Assembly (NCBI RefSeq): GCF_900107995.1
Contig: NZ_FNUM01000010.1
Coordinates: 34,134 to 98,133 of the forward strand
Origin: Alcanivorax sp. DSM 26293
GTDB taxonomy: Bacteria; Pseudomonadota; Gammaproteobacteria; Pseudomonadales; Alcanivoracaceae
Direction of reading: 5' to 3'
DNA length: 64,000 nt
Both the position numbers and the translations under genes were made by a program. Below are positions 27,096 through 36,923 of this stretch, one piece after another. Below the pieces are notes generated by a model. It ran no database searches. It saw only the letters and a list, made by a program, of their open reading frames with translations, and was not told where the DNA came from. How positions within the stretch are numbered: the first letter of the stretch is position 1; each line of letters opens with the position of its first letter.

Positions 27096-28047
27096 CGACT
27101 TCCTCCAGAAAGGCAATCATCTCACGGTTCACTTCCGCCGCCTGCTCCATCTGGATCCAGTGTCCGCATTGATCCAGCATCACCGTACGCAGGTCCGGGA
27201 TGTAATCGGGCATACGTTGCAGCGCCTTCTGACTGAAGACGATGACCGGGTCCTGCATACCGCCGATAAACAGAGTGGGCATGGTCAGCTGCCAGTTGTC
27301 ATCATCCCGGCTCTCCTCCCAGGAAGCATCCATGGACCGGTACCAATTGATCGGTCCGGTAAAGCCGCTGTGCTGGAAGCGCTCCACGTAATAGGCCAGA
27401 TCTTCCTCGCGCATCCAGCGTGGTTGTTGTTCCGGGGTGGGCATGGATTGCAGGAACCCCGTGTCGTCCGGACGTACCCGGAAATCGGCAATGCCGTCAG
27501 CGGACAGACCATGGAAAATCTTGCGCAGACTGGTGGCCACATCTGCCTCCAGCTCCTGTTCCGGCAATTGCGGCTTCTGGAAGTAGAGCATGTAGAAAAA
27601 ACGATCCTCGAACAGCCGCCGCATGGACTCGGTGGGTGCCTCCGGGGCCGGTCCGCCATAGGGCACCGACATACCCACCACGGCACGAACCCTCTGCGGA
27701 TAGCGACGTGCCACCTGCCAGGTCAACGCACAGCCCCAGTCGTGACCAATGAGGATCGCTGAGTCATGACCCAGCGCCTTGATCAGCGCAACCACGTCCT
27801 CGACCAGCACACTCTGACGATAGGCATCCACGTCCGCCGGCCCCCCGGTGTAACCGTAACCCCGCAGGTCCGGGGCCACCGCGTGGTAACCGGATTGGGC
27901 CAATACGGGCAATTGGTAGCGCCAGGAAGCCCAACATTCCGGAAAACCGTGCAGGCACAATACCAACGGGTTTCCCGGCTCTCCGGCCTCGGCCACGAAA
28001 AAATCCAGACCATTGGCGGCAAGCTGCCGCTCACGTATAAATGCCAT
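27082..28047 (-). CDS. Alpha/beta hydrolase, soluble-epoxide-hydrolase-like
   Basis: The 321-residue alpha/beta-hydrolase has the oxyanion motif HGFPE (33-37), nucleophile Asp103 in GHDWGC, the acid Asp266 in GGMQDPV and base His296 in CGHWIQME. Candidate lid tyrosines for epoxide opening lie near 155 and 236. An aspartate nucleophile in GHDWG with HGFPE is the soluble epoxide hydrolase pattern, as opposed to serine esterases. The natural substrate is unknown; detoxifying epoxides from alkene or terpene metabolism is plausible. It overlaps the MazG-like gene. Confidence 0.9.
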   Translation of the reverse strand: MAFIRERQLAANGLDFFVAEAGEPGNPLVLCLHGFPECWASWRYQLPVLAQSGYHAVAPDLRGYGYTGGPADVDAYRQSVLVEDVVALIKALGHDSAILIGHDWGCALTWQVARRYPQRVRAVVGMSVPYGGPAPEAPTESMRRLFEDRFFYMLYFQKPQLPEQELEADVATSLRKIFHGLSADGIADFRVRPDDTGFLQSMPTPEQQPRWMREEDLAYYVERFQHSGFTGPINWYRSMDASWEESRDDDNWQLTMPTLFIGGMQDPVIVFSQKALQRMPDYIPDLRTVMLDQCGHWIQMEQAAEVNREMIAFLEEVDGKA

Positions 28048-28319
28048 ACTCTCTCTTCCCGATTGCTATTCAGCCAGTCAGTATTGACAACTACTTACCC
28101 GACACGACGAAAGTGCTATTGTTAGCATATCCGTTTGATCATTGTTGTGATTCAGCATACGCACAAAAAGAACAAGAACTCAGCATCGTCACGGCGGTCT
28201 CAGCTCCAAGCTGCCACGCAACCGGTCAACCGGCGCCGGGTCGACCTGTGAATTTGACAGCATGATCCACCGCTGACAAGCGCGTGCAGTGACCGTTTTG
28301 ACTCGACCAGGGATGCATC

Positions 28320-29807
28320 GTGACCGAGCCGCAAGGACAAGCCCGCCCCACGAAGCCCAGCCGCATTGGCCAATGGCTGGCACCCTATGTGCCGGAATAC
28401 TTCCCTGTGGCCTGGAAACTGGGCCTGTCCATTTCCCTGCTGATTTTGTGTGGCATGGCCATTCTTGGTTCCCTGCTTCTCAATAACCAGCTCGACCGCA
28501 TGCGCGAACAGGCGGACACCTTTGGTGAAGCCATTGCCTTGCAACTGGCCAATACGGCCCGTGAACCACTGCTGGCCGATGACAATTTTCTGCTCAAGGT
28601 TCAGCTCAATAACCTGACACGCAGTGACAGTGTGCGCGGCGCCGCCCTGTTCGACCGCAGTGGCAACCTGGTCGACAAGGCCGGCATCTTGCCGCTGGCA
28701 GCCAACCCGCTGCAGGAACGAATCAAGCACTGGGAACTGCAGGACGAGCCTGTCACCACCTACTACGCCACTGTGGATGTGAACGATTCGGTGGCCGGTT
28801 ACACAGCCATCTCTCTGTCCGACCGGCCGATCATGGCTGCCAGGGAATCCGTACAAGACACCATGATCAACGCCACCCTGATCATGAGCGTGATCGCCAT
28901 CATTGCTTCATTCCTGATTAGCCGTCGATTGGCTCGACCCATTCACGATCTGCTGGAGGCCACCAGCGCCATGCGCCGGGGAGACCTGAATTATCGGATT
29001 CAGGATCGTCGCAATGATGAGATCGGTGGTCTTATTGAGGCTTATAACACCATGGCCCACGGCATGCTGGAAAAGGACCAGGTGGAGCAGGTTCTGAAGC
29101 GTTTCGTGAGCCCGTCGGTCGCGCACAACATGATGGCTGACCTGGATCAGGTACAACTGGGTGGCCGCGATGTCCAGGCCACCGTGGTATTCGCTGACAT
29201 TGTCGGCTTTACCCGGTTATCGGAGACCCTGGCTCCGGATGCCATCGCCGAAATGCTGAATGTGTACTTCGATGCCATCACCACCGCGACCACCTTTTAC
29301 CGTGGCACCATCGACAAATACATGGGCGACTGCGCCATGATCGTGTTCGGAGTGCCGGAGAAAGATGATGAGCATCTGTTTCACGGGCTGTGTTGTGCGG
29401 TCATGATTCAGCGGATGGTGGAAAGGCTGAACGAATTCCGCCGCGCCCGCGGCCACACTACCGTGGAATTTCGCATCGGCATCAATTCCGGCGCCATGCT
29501 GGCCGGTAACCTGGGCTCCCGGGAGCGAATGCAGTACACCGTGGTCGGAGACACCGTCAATCTGGCCTCACGGCTGTCCAATATGGCCGGCGGTAACGAA
29601 ATCATTGCCGCCGCGCCGCTCCTGACCAACCCCAATATCGCCTCTCGGGTGCGAGCCACCGAGTACGGTGCCATGCGCATCCGCGGCAAGGCCGAACCGG
29701 TCAGCACCTTCCGCATCGATGGCGTTCACGCTTTGTCGGAGACCCTGATGGAGCAGCGTATCGCCCAATTCCTGGCAAAACTGAACACGGAGTCGCAACG
29801 TGCGTAA
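28320..29807 (+). CDS. Membrane class III adenylate cyclase with HAMP domain
   Basis: The 495-residue protein has two membrane helices (about 36-55 and 185-201) around a periplasmic sensor, then a HAMP domain (about 202-255) and a class III cyclase domain. Metal-binding Asp293 (VFADIVGFTRL) and Asp337 (KYMGD), Lys333 and Asp411 (adenine-selective positions), Asn415 and Arg419 (NLASRL) are all present, so cAMP production is likely. The start is GTG with AGGGATG upstream. Its last eight bases overlap the following lipoprotein gene. The sensed signal is unknown. Confidence 0.92.
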   Translation: MTEPQGQARPTKPSRIGQWLAPYVPEYFPVAWKLGLSISLLILCGMAILGSLLLNNQLDRMREQADTFGEAIALQLANTAREPLLADDNFLLKVQLNNLTRSDSVRGAALFDRSGNLVDKAGILPLAANPLQERIKHWELQDEPVTTYYATVDVNDSVAGYTAISLSDRPIMAARESVQDTMINATLIMSVIAIIASFLISRRLARPIHDLLEATSAMRRGDLNYRIQDRRNDEIGGLIEAYNTMAHGMLEKDQVEQVLKRFVSPSVAHNMMADLDQVQLGGRDVQATVVFADIVGFTRLSETLAPDAIAEMLNVYFDAITTATTFYRGTIDKYMGDCAMIVFGVPEKDDEHLFHGLCCAVMIQRMVERLNEFRRARGHTTVEFRIGINSGAMLAGNLGSRERMQYTVVGDTVNLASRLSNMAGGNEIIAAAPLLTNPNIASRVRATEYGAMRIRGKAEPVSTFRIDGVHALSETLMEQRIAQFLAKLNTESQRA

Positions 29808-30810
29808 GGCCGGCCTGGTGATGGCAGCGCTGCTGGGCGGCTGCGCCAGCCTGGGCGACCCGCAGCAACAGGTCAGCGAGGCCCTGGCGGAGGATGATTA
29901 CGCCCGTGCAGCCGCCATCATTGAACAGACCCATCCCGATCATGATCAATATGCTCTGCTGCAGGAACAGTATCCCGGCATCATTCTGGCCAGTAACCAG
30001 TACCGCCAGCGCCTGATCCTCGAGGCCGAGGCCATGAGCCGAAAACAACACTGGGAGCAGGCGCACAACCTGATTGCGGCGCATCGCGACAAGGTGGTAG
30101 ACCCGTCAGCCCTGGGAGAACTGCTGGCCGCCCTGAGCAGCCTGGAGGAGCACCAGCTTAACCAACTGCTGGCCGAGCGTCGCCAGGCCCAGGCCAGCGC
30201 CCTCATGCAGAACGCTGACCTGACAGAGAAATTGAGCGGCTTCCATCTGCCCAAAGCAAAACAGGAACGCCAGCAACTGGCCGAGGAGCGGCGGTATGTG
30301 GTGGAGGATATGACCCGGCTTGGGGAATATTTCGCCCAGCGCCAGCAATGGCTCCTGGCCCGCGACCTGCTGAGTGCCGCTCACCGGCTGGCGCCGGAGC
30401 AGCCGCCGTCACCGCAACTGGCCAAGGCGCAACAGATTCTCAACGACGCCAGCAAACGAGCCCGCGCCAGACACAATCGCGCCCTGCTCACCGAGGCGGA
30501 TCAGCTGATGGCACGTTACCAGCGAAACGGGCAGCTTGACGCGTTACTCGCCGCTCGCCGCTTCCTCAATCAGCATCAGAACAATCCGGCACTGAGCGAT
30601 CATCAAAAACGGCTTGAACAGTGGGCCCGGCGTCGCTTTAGCGAAGAGATGAATACCGGCGAAGCCCTGTATGCCCGCGGTCAGTATCGCGAGGCCTACA
30701 GAATCTGGACGCAGGTGGCCCCGCTATACCCGGATAACGAGGAACTGATCAAAAAACTGGAACGCAGTCGCCGGGTGCTGACCAACCTTCGCAACCTGCA
30801 AGACGACTAG
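29800..30810 (+). CDS. TPR-like lipoprotein
   Basis: This 336-residue protein starts MRKAGLVMAALLGGC, a lipoprotein signal with Cys15. The rest is alpha-helical with weak TPR-like repeats (YARAAAIIEQ, HWEQAHNLIAAH, QQWLLARDLLSAAHRLAP, QYREAYRIWTQVAPLYPDN). The GTG start lies inside the cyclase gene and is preceded by CGGAG, so the two are co-expressed. Being a lipoprotein tied to a membrane cyclase, it may sense envelope state for it; this is inference. It ends before a strong bidirectional terminator. Confidence 0.82.
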   Translation: MRKAGLVMAALLGGCASLGDPQQQVSEALAEDDYARAAAIIEQTHPDHDQYALLQEQYPGIILASNQYRQRLILEAEAMSRKQHWEQAHNLIAAHRDKVVDPSALGELLAALSSLEEHQLNQLLAERRQAQASALMQNADLTEKLSGFHLPKAKQERQQLAEERRYVVEDMTRLGEYFAQRQQWLLARDLLSAAHRLAPEQPPSPQLAKAQQILNDASKRARARHNRALLTEADQLMARYQRNGQLDALLAARRFLNQHQNNPALSDHQKRLEQWARRRFSEEMNTGEALYARGQYREAYRIWTQVAPLYPDNEELIKKLERSRRVLTNLRNLQDD

Positions 30811-30859
30811 CGAAGCAGGCCAGCGAACCGGGAGGCAATCACTCCCCCGGCAAGCCCAT

Positions 30860-30890
30860 AAAAAAACGCGCCGTTATGGCGCGTTTTTTT
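30860..30890. terminator. Bidirectional terminator
   Basis: AAAAAAACGCGCC and GGCGCGTTTTTTT pair around GTTAT, with A- and T-runs on both sides. It serves the lipoprotein gene on the plus strand and gspD on the minus strand. Confidence 0.95.
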
Positions 30891-30914
30891 GGCGGGTCTT
30901 TTACCGCAAGAGCA

Positions 30915-32981
30915 TTACTGCGACTCGGATTCCTCGACCTCAGCCTCCTTGGCAGGGGCGTTTTGCTGGGCGTCATAGGCCTCGCGGAATTCCGGAGACA
31001 CATTCTTGCGCCCTTCAAACACCTGCTCAAGACTCACCGGCAGGGGATCTCGCACCACTTGCTCCAGCTCTCCCTGATTGTTCAGCTCAAACTGCAGGGC
31101 AGTAATGCCCATGTACTTCTGGCGGGTCATGCTCAACAAACGCTCGTTATCCGGCAGGATAGTGGGTCGCAGGAAGACCATCAGATTGCTTTTTTCCCGC
31201 GAATTACTGGTAGAGCGAAACAGGATACCCAACAGCGGGATATCGCCCAGGATCGGCACCTTGCGTACCGTCTTGGTGATGTTGTCGCGAATCAGTCCGC
31301 CCAGAGCAATGGTTTCGCCGTCATCCGCCAGCACCGTACTTTCCAGCTTGCGAGTGGTCGTCACGATATCGGCCGCTTCGCCTACAGAGTCTTTGACCTG
31401 GGAATTTTCCTGCTCCAGCTCCAGACGAATGGTGGACAACCCGGCCACATGGGGGGTCACCTTCAGACTCAGCCCCACATCTTCCCGCTGGATGGTCTGA
31501 AAGGGGTTGGAGACACCGGAACCGGTGCTGGTGCTGGTGCCGGTGATAAAGGGAACATTCTCCCCCACCACAATAGAGGCTTCCTGATTATCCAGGGTCA
31601 GAATACTGGGTGTGGAAAGCAGGTTCACGTCGGTGGACGTGGACAGTGCCTGGATAAGCGCCCCCCACTTCAAATCCCCGTTGGAGTCCTGCTCCCCGAA
31701 GCCCATGGTAATCCCATCACCCAGGGCAAGGCCCGAGGGATCATCGGTCGCCAGGGCCTGAACAATGGAATTAATGGTCAGCCCGGCGTTGCCGAAGTTG
31801 ATGGCACCCACGCCGCTTTCGTCACTACCGCCCACATACTGAAAACCCAGCGCCTTGCCGGTATCCCCGGACACTTCCACGATTGCCGCTTCGATAAGGA
31901 TCTGTGCACGGCGCACATCCAGCTGACTGATCACCGACATGATTTCCTTCATCATCGCCGGCTCGGCGCGGATCACCAGGGCATTGAGCGACTTGTCCGC
32001 CTGAATGGAAACCTTGTCGCCGGTCATCGCGGCGGCAGCGGTCTTGCCATCCGCGCCCGGCTTGGCAGCGGAGGCCCCTTCAGCAAAGTTCTTGAGCAGC
32101 TCGGCCAGCGCCTCCGCATCGCCATGGCTCAGGCGGACCACCTGGACACCGCCGGTGGCACTGGCTGGGGTGTCCAGGTTACGAATCATTTGTGCCATGC
32201 GCTGGCGGGTAATGCGGTCTCCCTTGATGATCAGCCGATTGGTACGCTCATCCGCCACCACCGTAACGCCGCCATCCTTGGTCTTGCCACGCCGACCGCC
32301 GGTCTGCGGCGTGAGACTTTCCAGCATTTTTACCATGTCCCCGGCAAAGGCATGCTCCAGCTTGATGACCTGGACATCCTCGGACTCGGCATTGTCCAGG
32401 CTGGCGATGATCGCTTCCATGCGGCGGATATTATCGATGTGGTCGCTGATGATCAGCGCATTGGCCGATCCCACCGCCGCCAGATGGCCGTACTGGGGCA
32501 CCAGCGGGCGCAAGACCGGTACCAGCTCTTCCACGGGGGAGTTTTCCACCGGAATCACCCGGGTCACCAGCGCCTCACCTCCCGACTCGTTCTCGCCCAC
32601 CAGCGGCAGATTGCTTTGTTTTGCGGTGGTATTGGGAACGATCTTGATGATGTCGCCGGATGGCACTGCCGCATAGCCATGGACTTGCAGCACGGACAAA
32701 AACAACTCGTAGACTTCGGTGGCTGACAACGCCTTGGTAGATACCACCGTGACATCCCGGGCCCGAACGCGGGGATCGACGACAAAGTTCTTGCCGGTCA
32801 TGTCGGCAATCTGGCTGATAAACGCCTGGATATCCGCATTACGGATATTCACTGTCCAGCTTTTGCCATCTTCACTGGCTGCAACCTGGGCCTGGACAGT
32901 CAACGCCGTTGCCGACAACAGCACCACAATCAGTGTTCGGAGTGCCGAGGCTTTGAAAAAGGACATCATAAAACCACTCAC
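30915..32981 (-). CDS. gspD: Type II secretion secretin GspD
   Basis: GspD forms the outer-membrane gate of the type II secretion system. The 688-residue protein has a signal peptide, N0 domain (WTVNIRNADIQAFISQIADMTGKNFVVDP), N1-N3 domains (to about residue 340) and the secretin barrel (LLSTPSILTLDNQEASIVVGENVPFITG; VGLSLKVTPHV; GGLIRDN; VPILGDIPLLGILFRS), then an acidic tail. The GTG start overlaps the gspC stop (TAGTG); an ATG four codons later (32969) is an equally good start. The rest of the Gsp machinery is not in the window, so the system is split as xcpPQ is in Pseudomonas. Confidence 0.95.
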   Translation of the reverse strand: MSGFMMSFFKASALRTLIVVLLSATALTVQAQVAASEDGKSWTVNIRNADIQAFISQIADMTGKNFVVDPRVRARDVTVVSTKALSATEVYELFLSVLQVHGYAAVPSGDIIKIVPNTTAKQSNLPLVGENESGGEALVTRVIPVENSPVEELVPVLRPLVPQYGHLAAVGSANALIISDHIDNIRRMEAIIASLDNAESEDVQVIKLEHAFAGDMVKMLESLTPQTGGRRGKTKDGGVTVVADERTNRLIIKGDRITRQRMAQMIRNLDTPASATGGVQVVRLSHGDAEALAELLKNFAEGASAAKPGADGKTAAAAMTGDKVSIQADKSLNALVIRAEPAMMKEIMSVISQLDVRRAQILIEAAIVEVSGDTGKALGFQYVGGSDESGVGAINFGNAGLTINSIVQALATDDPSGLALGDGITMGFGEQDSNGDLKWGALIQALSTSTDVNLLSTPSILTLDNQEASIVVGENVPFITGTSTSTGSGVSNPFQTIQREDVGLSLKVTPHVAGLSTIRLELEQENSQVKDSVGEAADIVTTTRKLESTVLADDGETIALGGLIRDNITKTVRKVPILGDIPLLGILFRSTSNSREKSNLMVFLRPTILPDNERLLSMTRQKYMGITALQFELNNQGELEQVVRDPLPVSLEQVFEGRKNVSPEFREAYDAQQNAPAKEAEVEESESQ

Positions 32982-33850
32982 TATGGCGGATAATTCACGG
33001 TGAATTGCTGATCACCCCGCTGCACCACGATACTGGCCTGGCGGGTTTCCTGGAATGAGCGCAACGCAGCCATGTCACCTTCCTCAGTGCCCAGCGAATG
33101 GCCATTGACGGAAAGGATGACATCACTGCTTTGCAAGCCGACCTGACTGAGCAATTGTTTGGGGGCACGCTTGCCCAACTGATAGCCCTGATTATCTCCC
33201 TGAGCCACCGGCTGCAGCCCCAACTGACCGATGATGGCCTTGCGCTGCACCCTCAGGTCTTCGTCGCTGCCTTCACTGACGGCCTGCTCCTCTGGCGGCG
33301 GCGACGCCGGCTCAGCCCGTGTGGGCTCAACCTGACTAACACCGCCCAGCGAGCTGTCGGACCAACGCAGGGTTTCCAGGCGTCCGGCCCGACGCAGAAT
33401 GACCCGGTCCGGATACACCTCTTCCAGGCTGGCATTACCGGGAATACTGTCACCGATCCGGTACAACTCACCTTCCTTGCCCTTTTCGGCAATGATGGCT
33501 GAGGCTTTTTCGGTATCAGCGGTCTGGAATACACCCAGCAGCTCCAGGCGCAGGCGGGTTTCCGGTGCGTCGGTGGGCTTGTCTGACGGGGGGGCTGCGT
33601 CCTGCTGGAAGCTGCCGAACAATTGCCAGCTGTCTACCTGGGACTGACTCAGGCTGACCGTCTTGCCGGAGGAGGCAACCTGCAAACGGGTCTTGCTATT
33701 GGAAGGAATCGGCTCGTTGGGTCCGTACCACAACAGCCAGAAGGTCTGCGCCAGCACAAAAGCCAATATGATCACCAGCAAAACGGCAACCAACCAGCGC
33801 ACCGGCTTGCCCCACTGCTGATACTGACCCCACGCTGCCCACTGCGACAT
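32981..33850 (-). CDS. gspC: Type II secretion protein GspC
   Basis: GspC links the inner-membrane platform to the secretin. The 289-residue protein has a cytoplasmic N-terminus, one membrane helix (about residues 19-39), an HR domain (FGSFQ...RLELLGVFQTADTEKASAIIAEKGKEGELYRIGDSI) and a C-terminal PDZ domain (GLQSSDVILSVNGHSL). The start MSQWAAWGQYQQWG was chosen because an upstream in-frame methionine adds residues unlike the family. It lies between gspN and gspD. Confidence 0.92.
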   Translation of the reverse strand: MSQWAAWGQYQQWGKPVRWLVAVLLVIILAFVLAQTFWLLWYGPNEPIPSNSKTRLQVASSGKTVSLSQSQVDSWQLFGSFQQDAAPPSDKPTDAPETRLRLELLGVFQTADTEKASAIIAEKGKEGELYRIGDSIPGNASLEEVYPDRVILRRAGRLETLRWSDSSLGGVSQVEPTRAEPASPPPEEQAVSEGSDEDLRVQRKAIIGQLGLQPVAQGDNQGYQLGKRAPKQLLSQVGLQSSDVILSVNGHSLGTEEGDMAALRSFQETRQASIVVQRGDQQFTVNYPP

Positions 33851-33951
33851 AACTGTCCGCTCTTCCTTTATCGTTATTGCCGGACTGAAGATACCGGATT
33901 TCAAGGCAAATTATTGCAATATAGTGTTACTGAAACGAGGTTTTCCGCTTC

Positions 33952-34686
33952 TCAACCCTGCCCGCGTTTGAGCGAGAACGGTTGCGACATCTGGAAAACC
34001 ACGTCATCCGGGCTTCCGCCCTGGCTCACCCCCAACAACAAGGGCCAGGCGCGCATCACTTCCAGATGAAAGCGGCCCTCATTGATCCGCGCCTGCACCA
34101 GGCGTTCGCCCTCGGGGTCTGTCACCTGCAGCGAAGGCACCTGGTCTTCCATGCTCAAACGGCCCTGTAGCGGCGGCACGTCGGCAGCGCCATTGCGCCC
34201 CCAGGTCACGGTGCCACCACTGTAATCCAGGGTGCCTTGAACGTGTTGAATGGCATCATCCGCGACCTGCAGCGACATCAGGACCGCATCCACCCGGCCA
34301 TCCGCGCCCCCCTGGGGTACATGGTCCGCCACCAACGCCACCGGCAGGGACAGGCGCGCCTGCTCCACCTGCCAATCGCCCCAGTCAGCGCCAACCCAGG
34401 CCGTCAGGCTCGCCGGCTCCCCCGCATCACTCCGCAAGGACAGTTGCGTACCCGGGACCAGGCCGTGCCAATCCAGGGTCCAGTCCAGCGAGCCCTGCAA
34501 TTGTTTCCAGCGCCACTGCGCCTGTCCCTGCCACCAGCGTCCACGGGGCTCAGACAGTGTCAGCACCGCCCCTCCCACACGCATGGCCGGCACTCGCTCC
34601 ACCACCACGGCGGCGGGCATCCCCAGGACCAGAAAGACCAACAAGCTGACAACAAAGACCAGTGCCAGGGTCAAATTACGAGGCAT
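33952..34686 (-). CDS. gspN: Type II secretion protein GspN
   Basis: GspN is an accessory inner-membrane protein of type II secretion, found in only some systems. The 244-residue product has an N-terminal membrane anchor (about 5-27) and a beta-rich periplasmic part with the WWQGQAQWRWKQLQGSLDWTLDW segment typical of GspN. It begins eight bases after the ssb stop and precedes gspC by 101 bp, so ssb and gspNCD may share a transcript. Confidence 0.87.
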   Translation of the reverse strand: MPRNLTLALVFVVSLLVFLVLGMPAAVVVERVPAMRVGGAVLTLSEPRGRWWQGQAQWRWKQLQGSLDWTLDWHGLVPGTQLSLRSDAGEPASLTAWVGADWGDWQVEQARLSLPVALVADHVPQGGADGRVDAVLMSLQVADDAIQHVQGTLDYSGGTVTWGRNGAADVPPLQGRLSMEDQVPSLQVTDPEGERLVQARINEGRFHLEVMRAWPLLLGVSQGGSPDDVVFQMSQPFSLKRGQG

Positions 34687-34694
34687 GGCAGTTC

Positions 34695-35210
34695 TCAGAA
34701 CGGGATATCGTCGTCGAAATCATCTGCCGGGCCACTGAACCCGCCTTGATTCTGGTTTGCGGCCGGGTTTTGCTGGGGAGCGGCATTCCCGCCACCGCCG
34801 TAATTATCGTTCTGGTAGCCGCCCTGGTTGCCCTGGGGGGCATAGCCGCCGCCCTGGCCACCGCCACCGTCGCCACGGCCGTCCAGCATCTGCATCTCGT
34901 TGGCCACGATTTCGGTAGTGTAGCGATCCTGGCCATCCTGGCCTTGCCATTTGCGGGTACGAATGGAGCCTTCGATATAGACCTTGGAGCCCTTCTTCAG
35001 GTACTCACCGGCAATCTCGCCCAGCTTGTTGAAAAACACCACCCGGTGCCATTCAGTGCGCTCTTGCATCTGGCCGCTTTGCTTGTCTTTCCAGGTTTCG
35101 CTGGTGGCCAAGCGAACATTGGTGACCGCGCCACCGCTGGGCATGAAACGGGTTTCCGGGTCTGCCCCCAGGTTACCAATCAGAATTACCTTGTTAACGC
35201 CGCGCGCCAT
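34695..35210 (-). CDS. ssb: Single-stranded DNA-binding protein
   Basis: SSB coats single-stranded DNA in replication, repair and recombination. The 171-residue protein has the OB fold ([57 protein letters not shown]), a Gly/Gln/Asn-rich linker (about 110-160) and the acidic tip DDFDDDIPF that docks partner proteins. It lies downstream of the MFS gene and upstream of gspN. No LexA box was seen in front of it. Confidence 0.96.
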   Translation of the reverse strand: MARGVNKVILIGNLGADPETRFMPSGGAVTNVRLATSETWKDKQSGQMQERTEWHRVVFFNKLGEIAGEYLKKGSKVYIEGSIRTRKWQGQDGQDRYTTEIVANEMQMLDGRGDGGGGQGGGYAPQGNQGGYQNDNYGGGGNAAPQQNPAANQNQGGFSGPADDFDDDIPF

Positions 35211-35315
35211 GTTTCTCTCCGTGACTCTCAGGGTCAGTACTGTTGTAGCCGGCGATTCCCTGTCAGGTAAATCACCGGTTTCTCAAATGCATGTCAGATC
35301 AAGCCAAACATTGTG

Positions 35316-36683
35316 TCAGCTTTGCCCGGCGCCCGCGAGTCCCGCAAGCCGGGCTTCATCCAGTTGCCCGGCATCCACCTTCAGAAGCGCCAGGGCCTGC
35401 TCCTCGACGATCACGGTTTCCACCACACCGGGCACCGTTTGCAGATCACGGGCCAGTTTGTGCCAATCCTGGTCCGGCGCCAAGATCAACACCCGATTAT
35501 CCAGCTTCGGCAGCTCTTGCAGCCCCGCCAGCACCACCAGCCAGACCGCGGCCAACGCCGCACAGCCGTAGAACACCGCCTCGGCACCGACCCACTGGTA
35601 CAAGGCCCCACCCAGTTGCCCGCCGACAAACACGCCCAGGAACTGGCTCGTGGAGTATACCCCCATGGCCGTGCCCCGGGTGCCCGCCGGCGCCGCCCGC
35701 CCCACCAGCGAGGGCAGCAGGGCTTCAAGCAGGTTAAAGGCTGCAAAGAACACCAACAGGGCCAACACAAAGTGCCACAGTTCGGCACCGGCCAGGGCCA
35801 ACAGGATCTGGGATACCGCCAGCAACACCACGGCCAGCCGTTTCACCGGCACCGCACCACGCCGTTCGGCGCGGATGATCAGGGGCACCATGGCCACGAA
35901 CCCGGCCACCAGCACGCCCAGGTAGATCAGGCTGTGGCTACGCAGCCCCAGCCCGAGCCGTTCGCTGAGCAGGGCCGGCACCACCACAAAAGAGGCCGTC
36001 ATGATCAGGTGCAAGGTAAAAATCCCCACATCAAACCGCAGCAGCGTTTTACTGGAAAGCACCCGGCGGAAACGCACCCCCACCGGCAAGGCCTCCCCCT
36101 GCAACGCCTTTGGCGCCGGGACCACCATGGCCACAATCAGGGCGAACCCCCCCATTACCGAGGTCATCCAGAACAGGCCGGAAAGACCCAGCCAGCTGGC
36201 CAGCAGCGGCCCGAGGATCAGCGCCAGCACAAAAGAGCCCCCCACGGACATGCCAATCAGTGCCATGGCCCGGGTACGATGCTTTTCGCTGACCACATCG
36301 CCAATCAGCGCCATGATCACACTGGCGATGGCCCCCGCCCCCTGCAGGGCGCGCCCGGCAATGACACCATGGATGTGGTCACTCATAGCCGCCACCACGC
36401 CCCCGGCCACAAACAGCAGCAAGCCAATCAGTAACAGGGGGCGCCGCCCGAAACGGTCCGAGAGCATGCCAAAGGGTATCTGCAACAGGGCCTGCATCAG
36501 GCCGTAGGCCCCGATGGCGGTGCCGATCAGCAGCGGTGTGGCGCCTTCCAGGGACTGCCCGTAGACCGCAAAAATCGGCAAAATCATGAACAGGCCAAAC
36601 ATCCGCAGCGCGAAGATGGTCGCCAGATAGCCGGTGGTTTTCAGCTCTGTCCGCTGCAAAAGACGGGAAGACGATGCCGACAT
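35316..36683 (-). CDS. MFS transporter, YajR-like
   Basis: The 455-residue major-facilitator protein has 12 predicted helices, the motif-A loop GMLSDRFGRRPLL after helix 2, and a C-terminal cytoplasmic domain (about 395-450, VPGVVETVIVEEQALALLKVD) like the ferredoxin-fold YAM domain of E. coli YajR. The substrate is unknown. An MFS gene between ssb and uvrA is a conserved neighbourhood in Pseudomonas and relatives. Confidence 0.88.
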   Translation of the reverse strand: MSASSSRLLQRTELKTTGYLATIFALRMFGLFMILPIFAVYGQSLEGATPLLIGTAIGAYGLMQALLQIPFGMLSDRFGRRPLLLIGLLLFVAGGVVAAMSDHIHGVIAGRALQGAGAIASVIMALIGDVVSEKHRTRAMALIGMSVGGSFVLALILGPLLASWLGLSGLFWMTSVMGGFALIVAMVVPAPKALQGEALPVGVRFRRVLSSKTLLRFDVGIFTLHLIMTASFVVVPALLSERLGLGLRSHSLIYLGVLVAGFVAMVPLIIRAERRGAVPVKRLAVVLLAVSQILLALAGAELWHFVLALLVFFAAFNLLEALLPSLVGRAAPAGTRGTAMGVYSTSQFLGVFVGGQLGGALYQWVGAEAVFYGCAALAAVWLVVLAGLQELPKLDNRVLILAPDQDWHKLARDLQTVPGVVETVIVEEQALALLKVDAGQLDEARLAGLAGAGQS

Positions 36684-36923
36684 GAACGCTTGTTGCTCCA
36701 GAAACGGGAGGCCGCAACCTCGCGACCGCTACAAAAAGGCGGGCAGTGTACCAGATTCCCCGTGGTGCCGGGCCAGGACACCGTGCACCACTTTGGCCCC
36801 TCAAATCGTGAAATCAGTAAAACCGGGCAATGGTAAATTGAACCCCGGTCAAAGCGGTGATAAATTCACGTGCTGATAAGTTTTTTTTCTTAGGCTACGC
36901 CTGAGACATCATGGACGGCATCG

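Noticed and set aside
28084..28089. Perfect TTGACA upstream of the adenylate cyclase gene
   Set aside because: No acceptable -10 box lies 16-18 bp downstream, so it was not listed as a promoter.
30876..32726. A long open frame (about 616 codons) opposite gspD
   Set aside because: It is the mirror of the secretin gene in GC-rich DNA, has no ribosome-binding site, and its translation is low-complexity with no family features. The same applies to frames opposite uvrA (37937-40276), obgE (2550-4163) and tuf (57150-58292).
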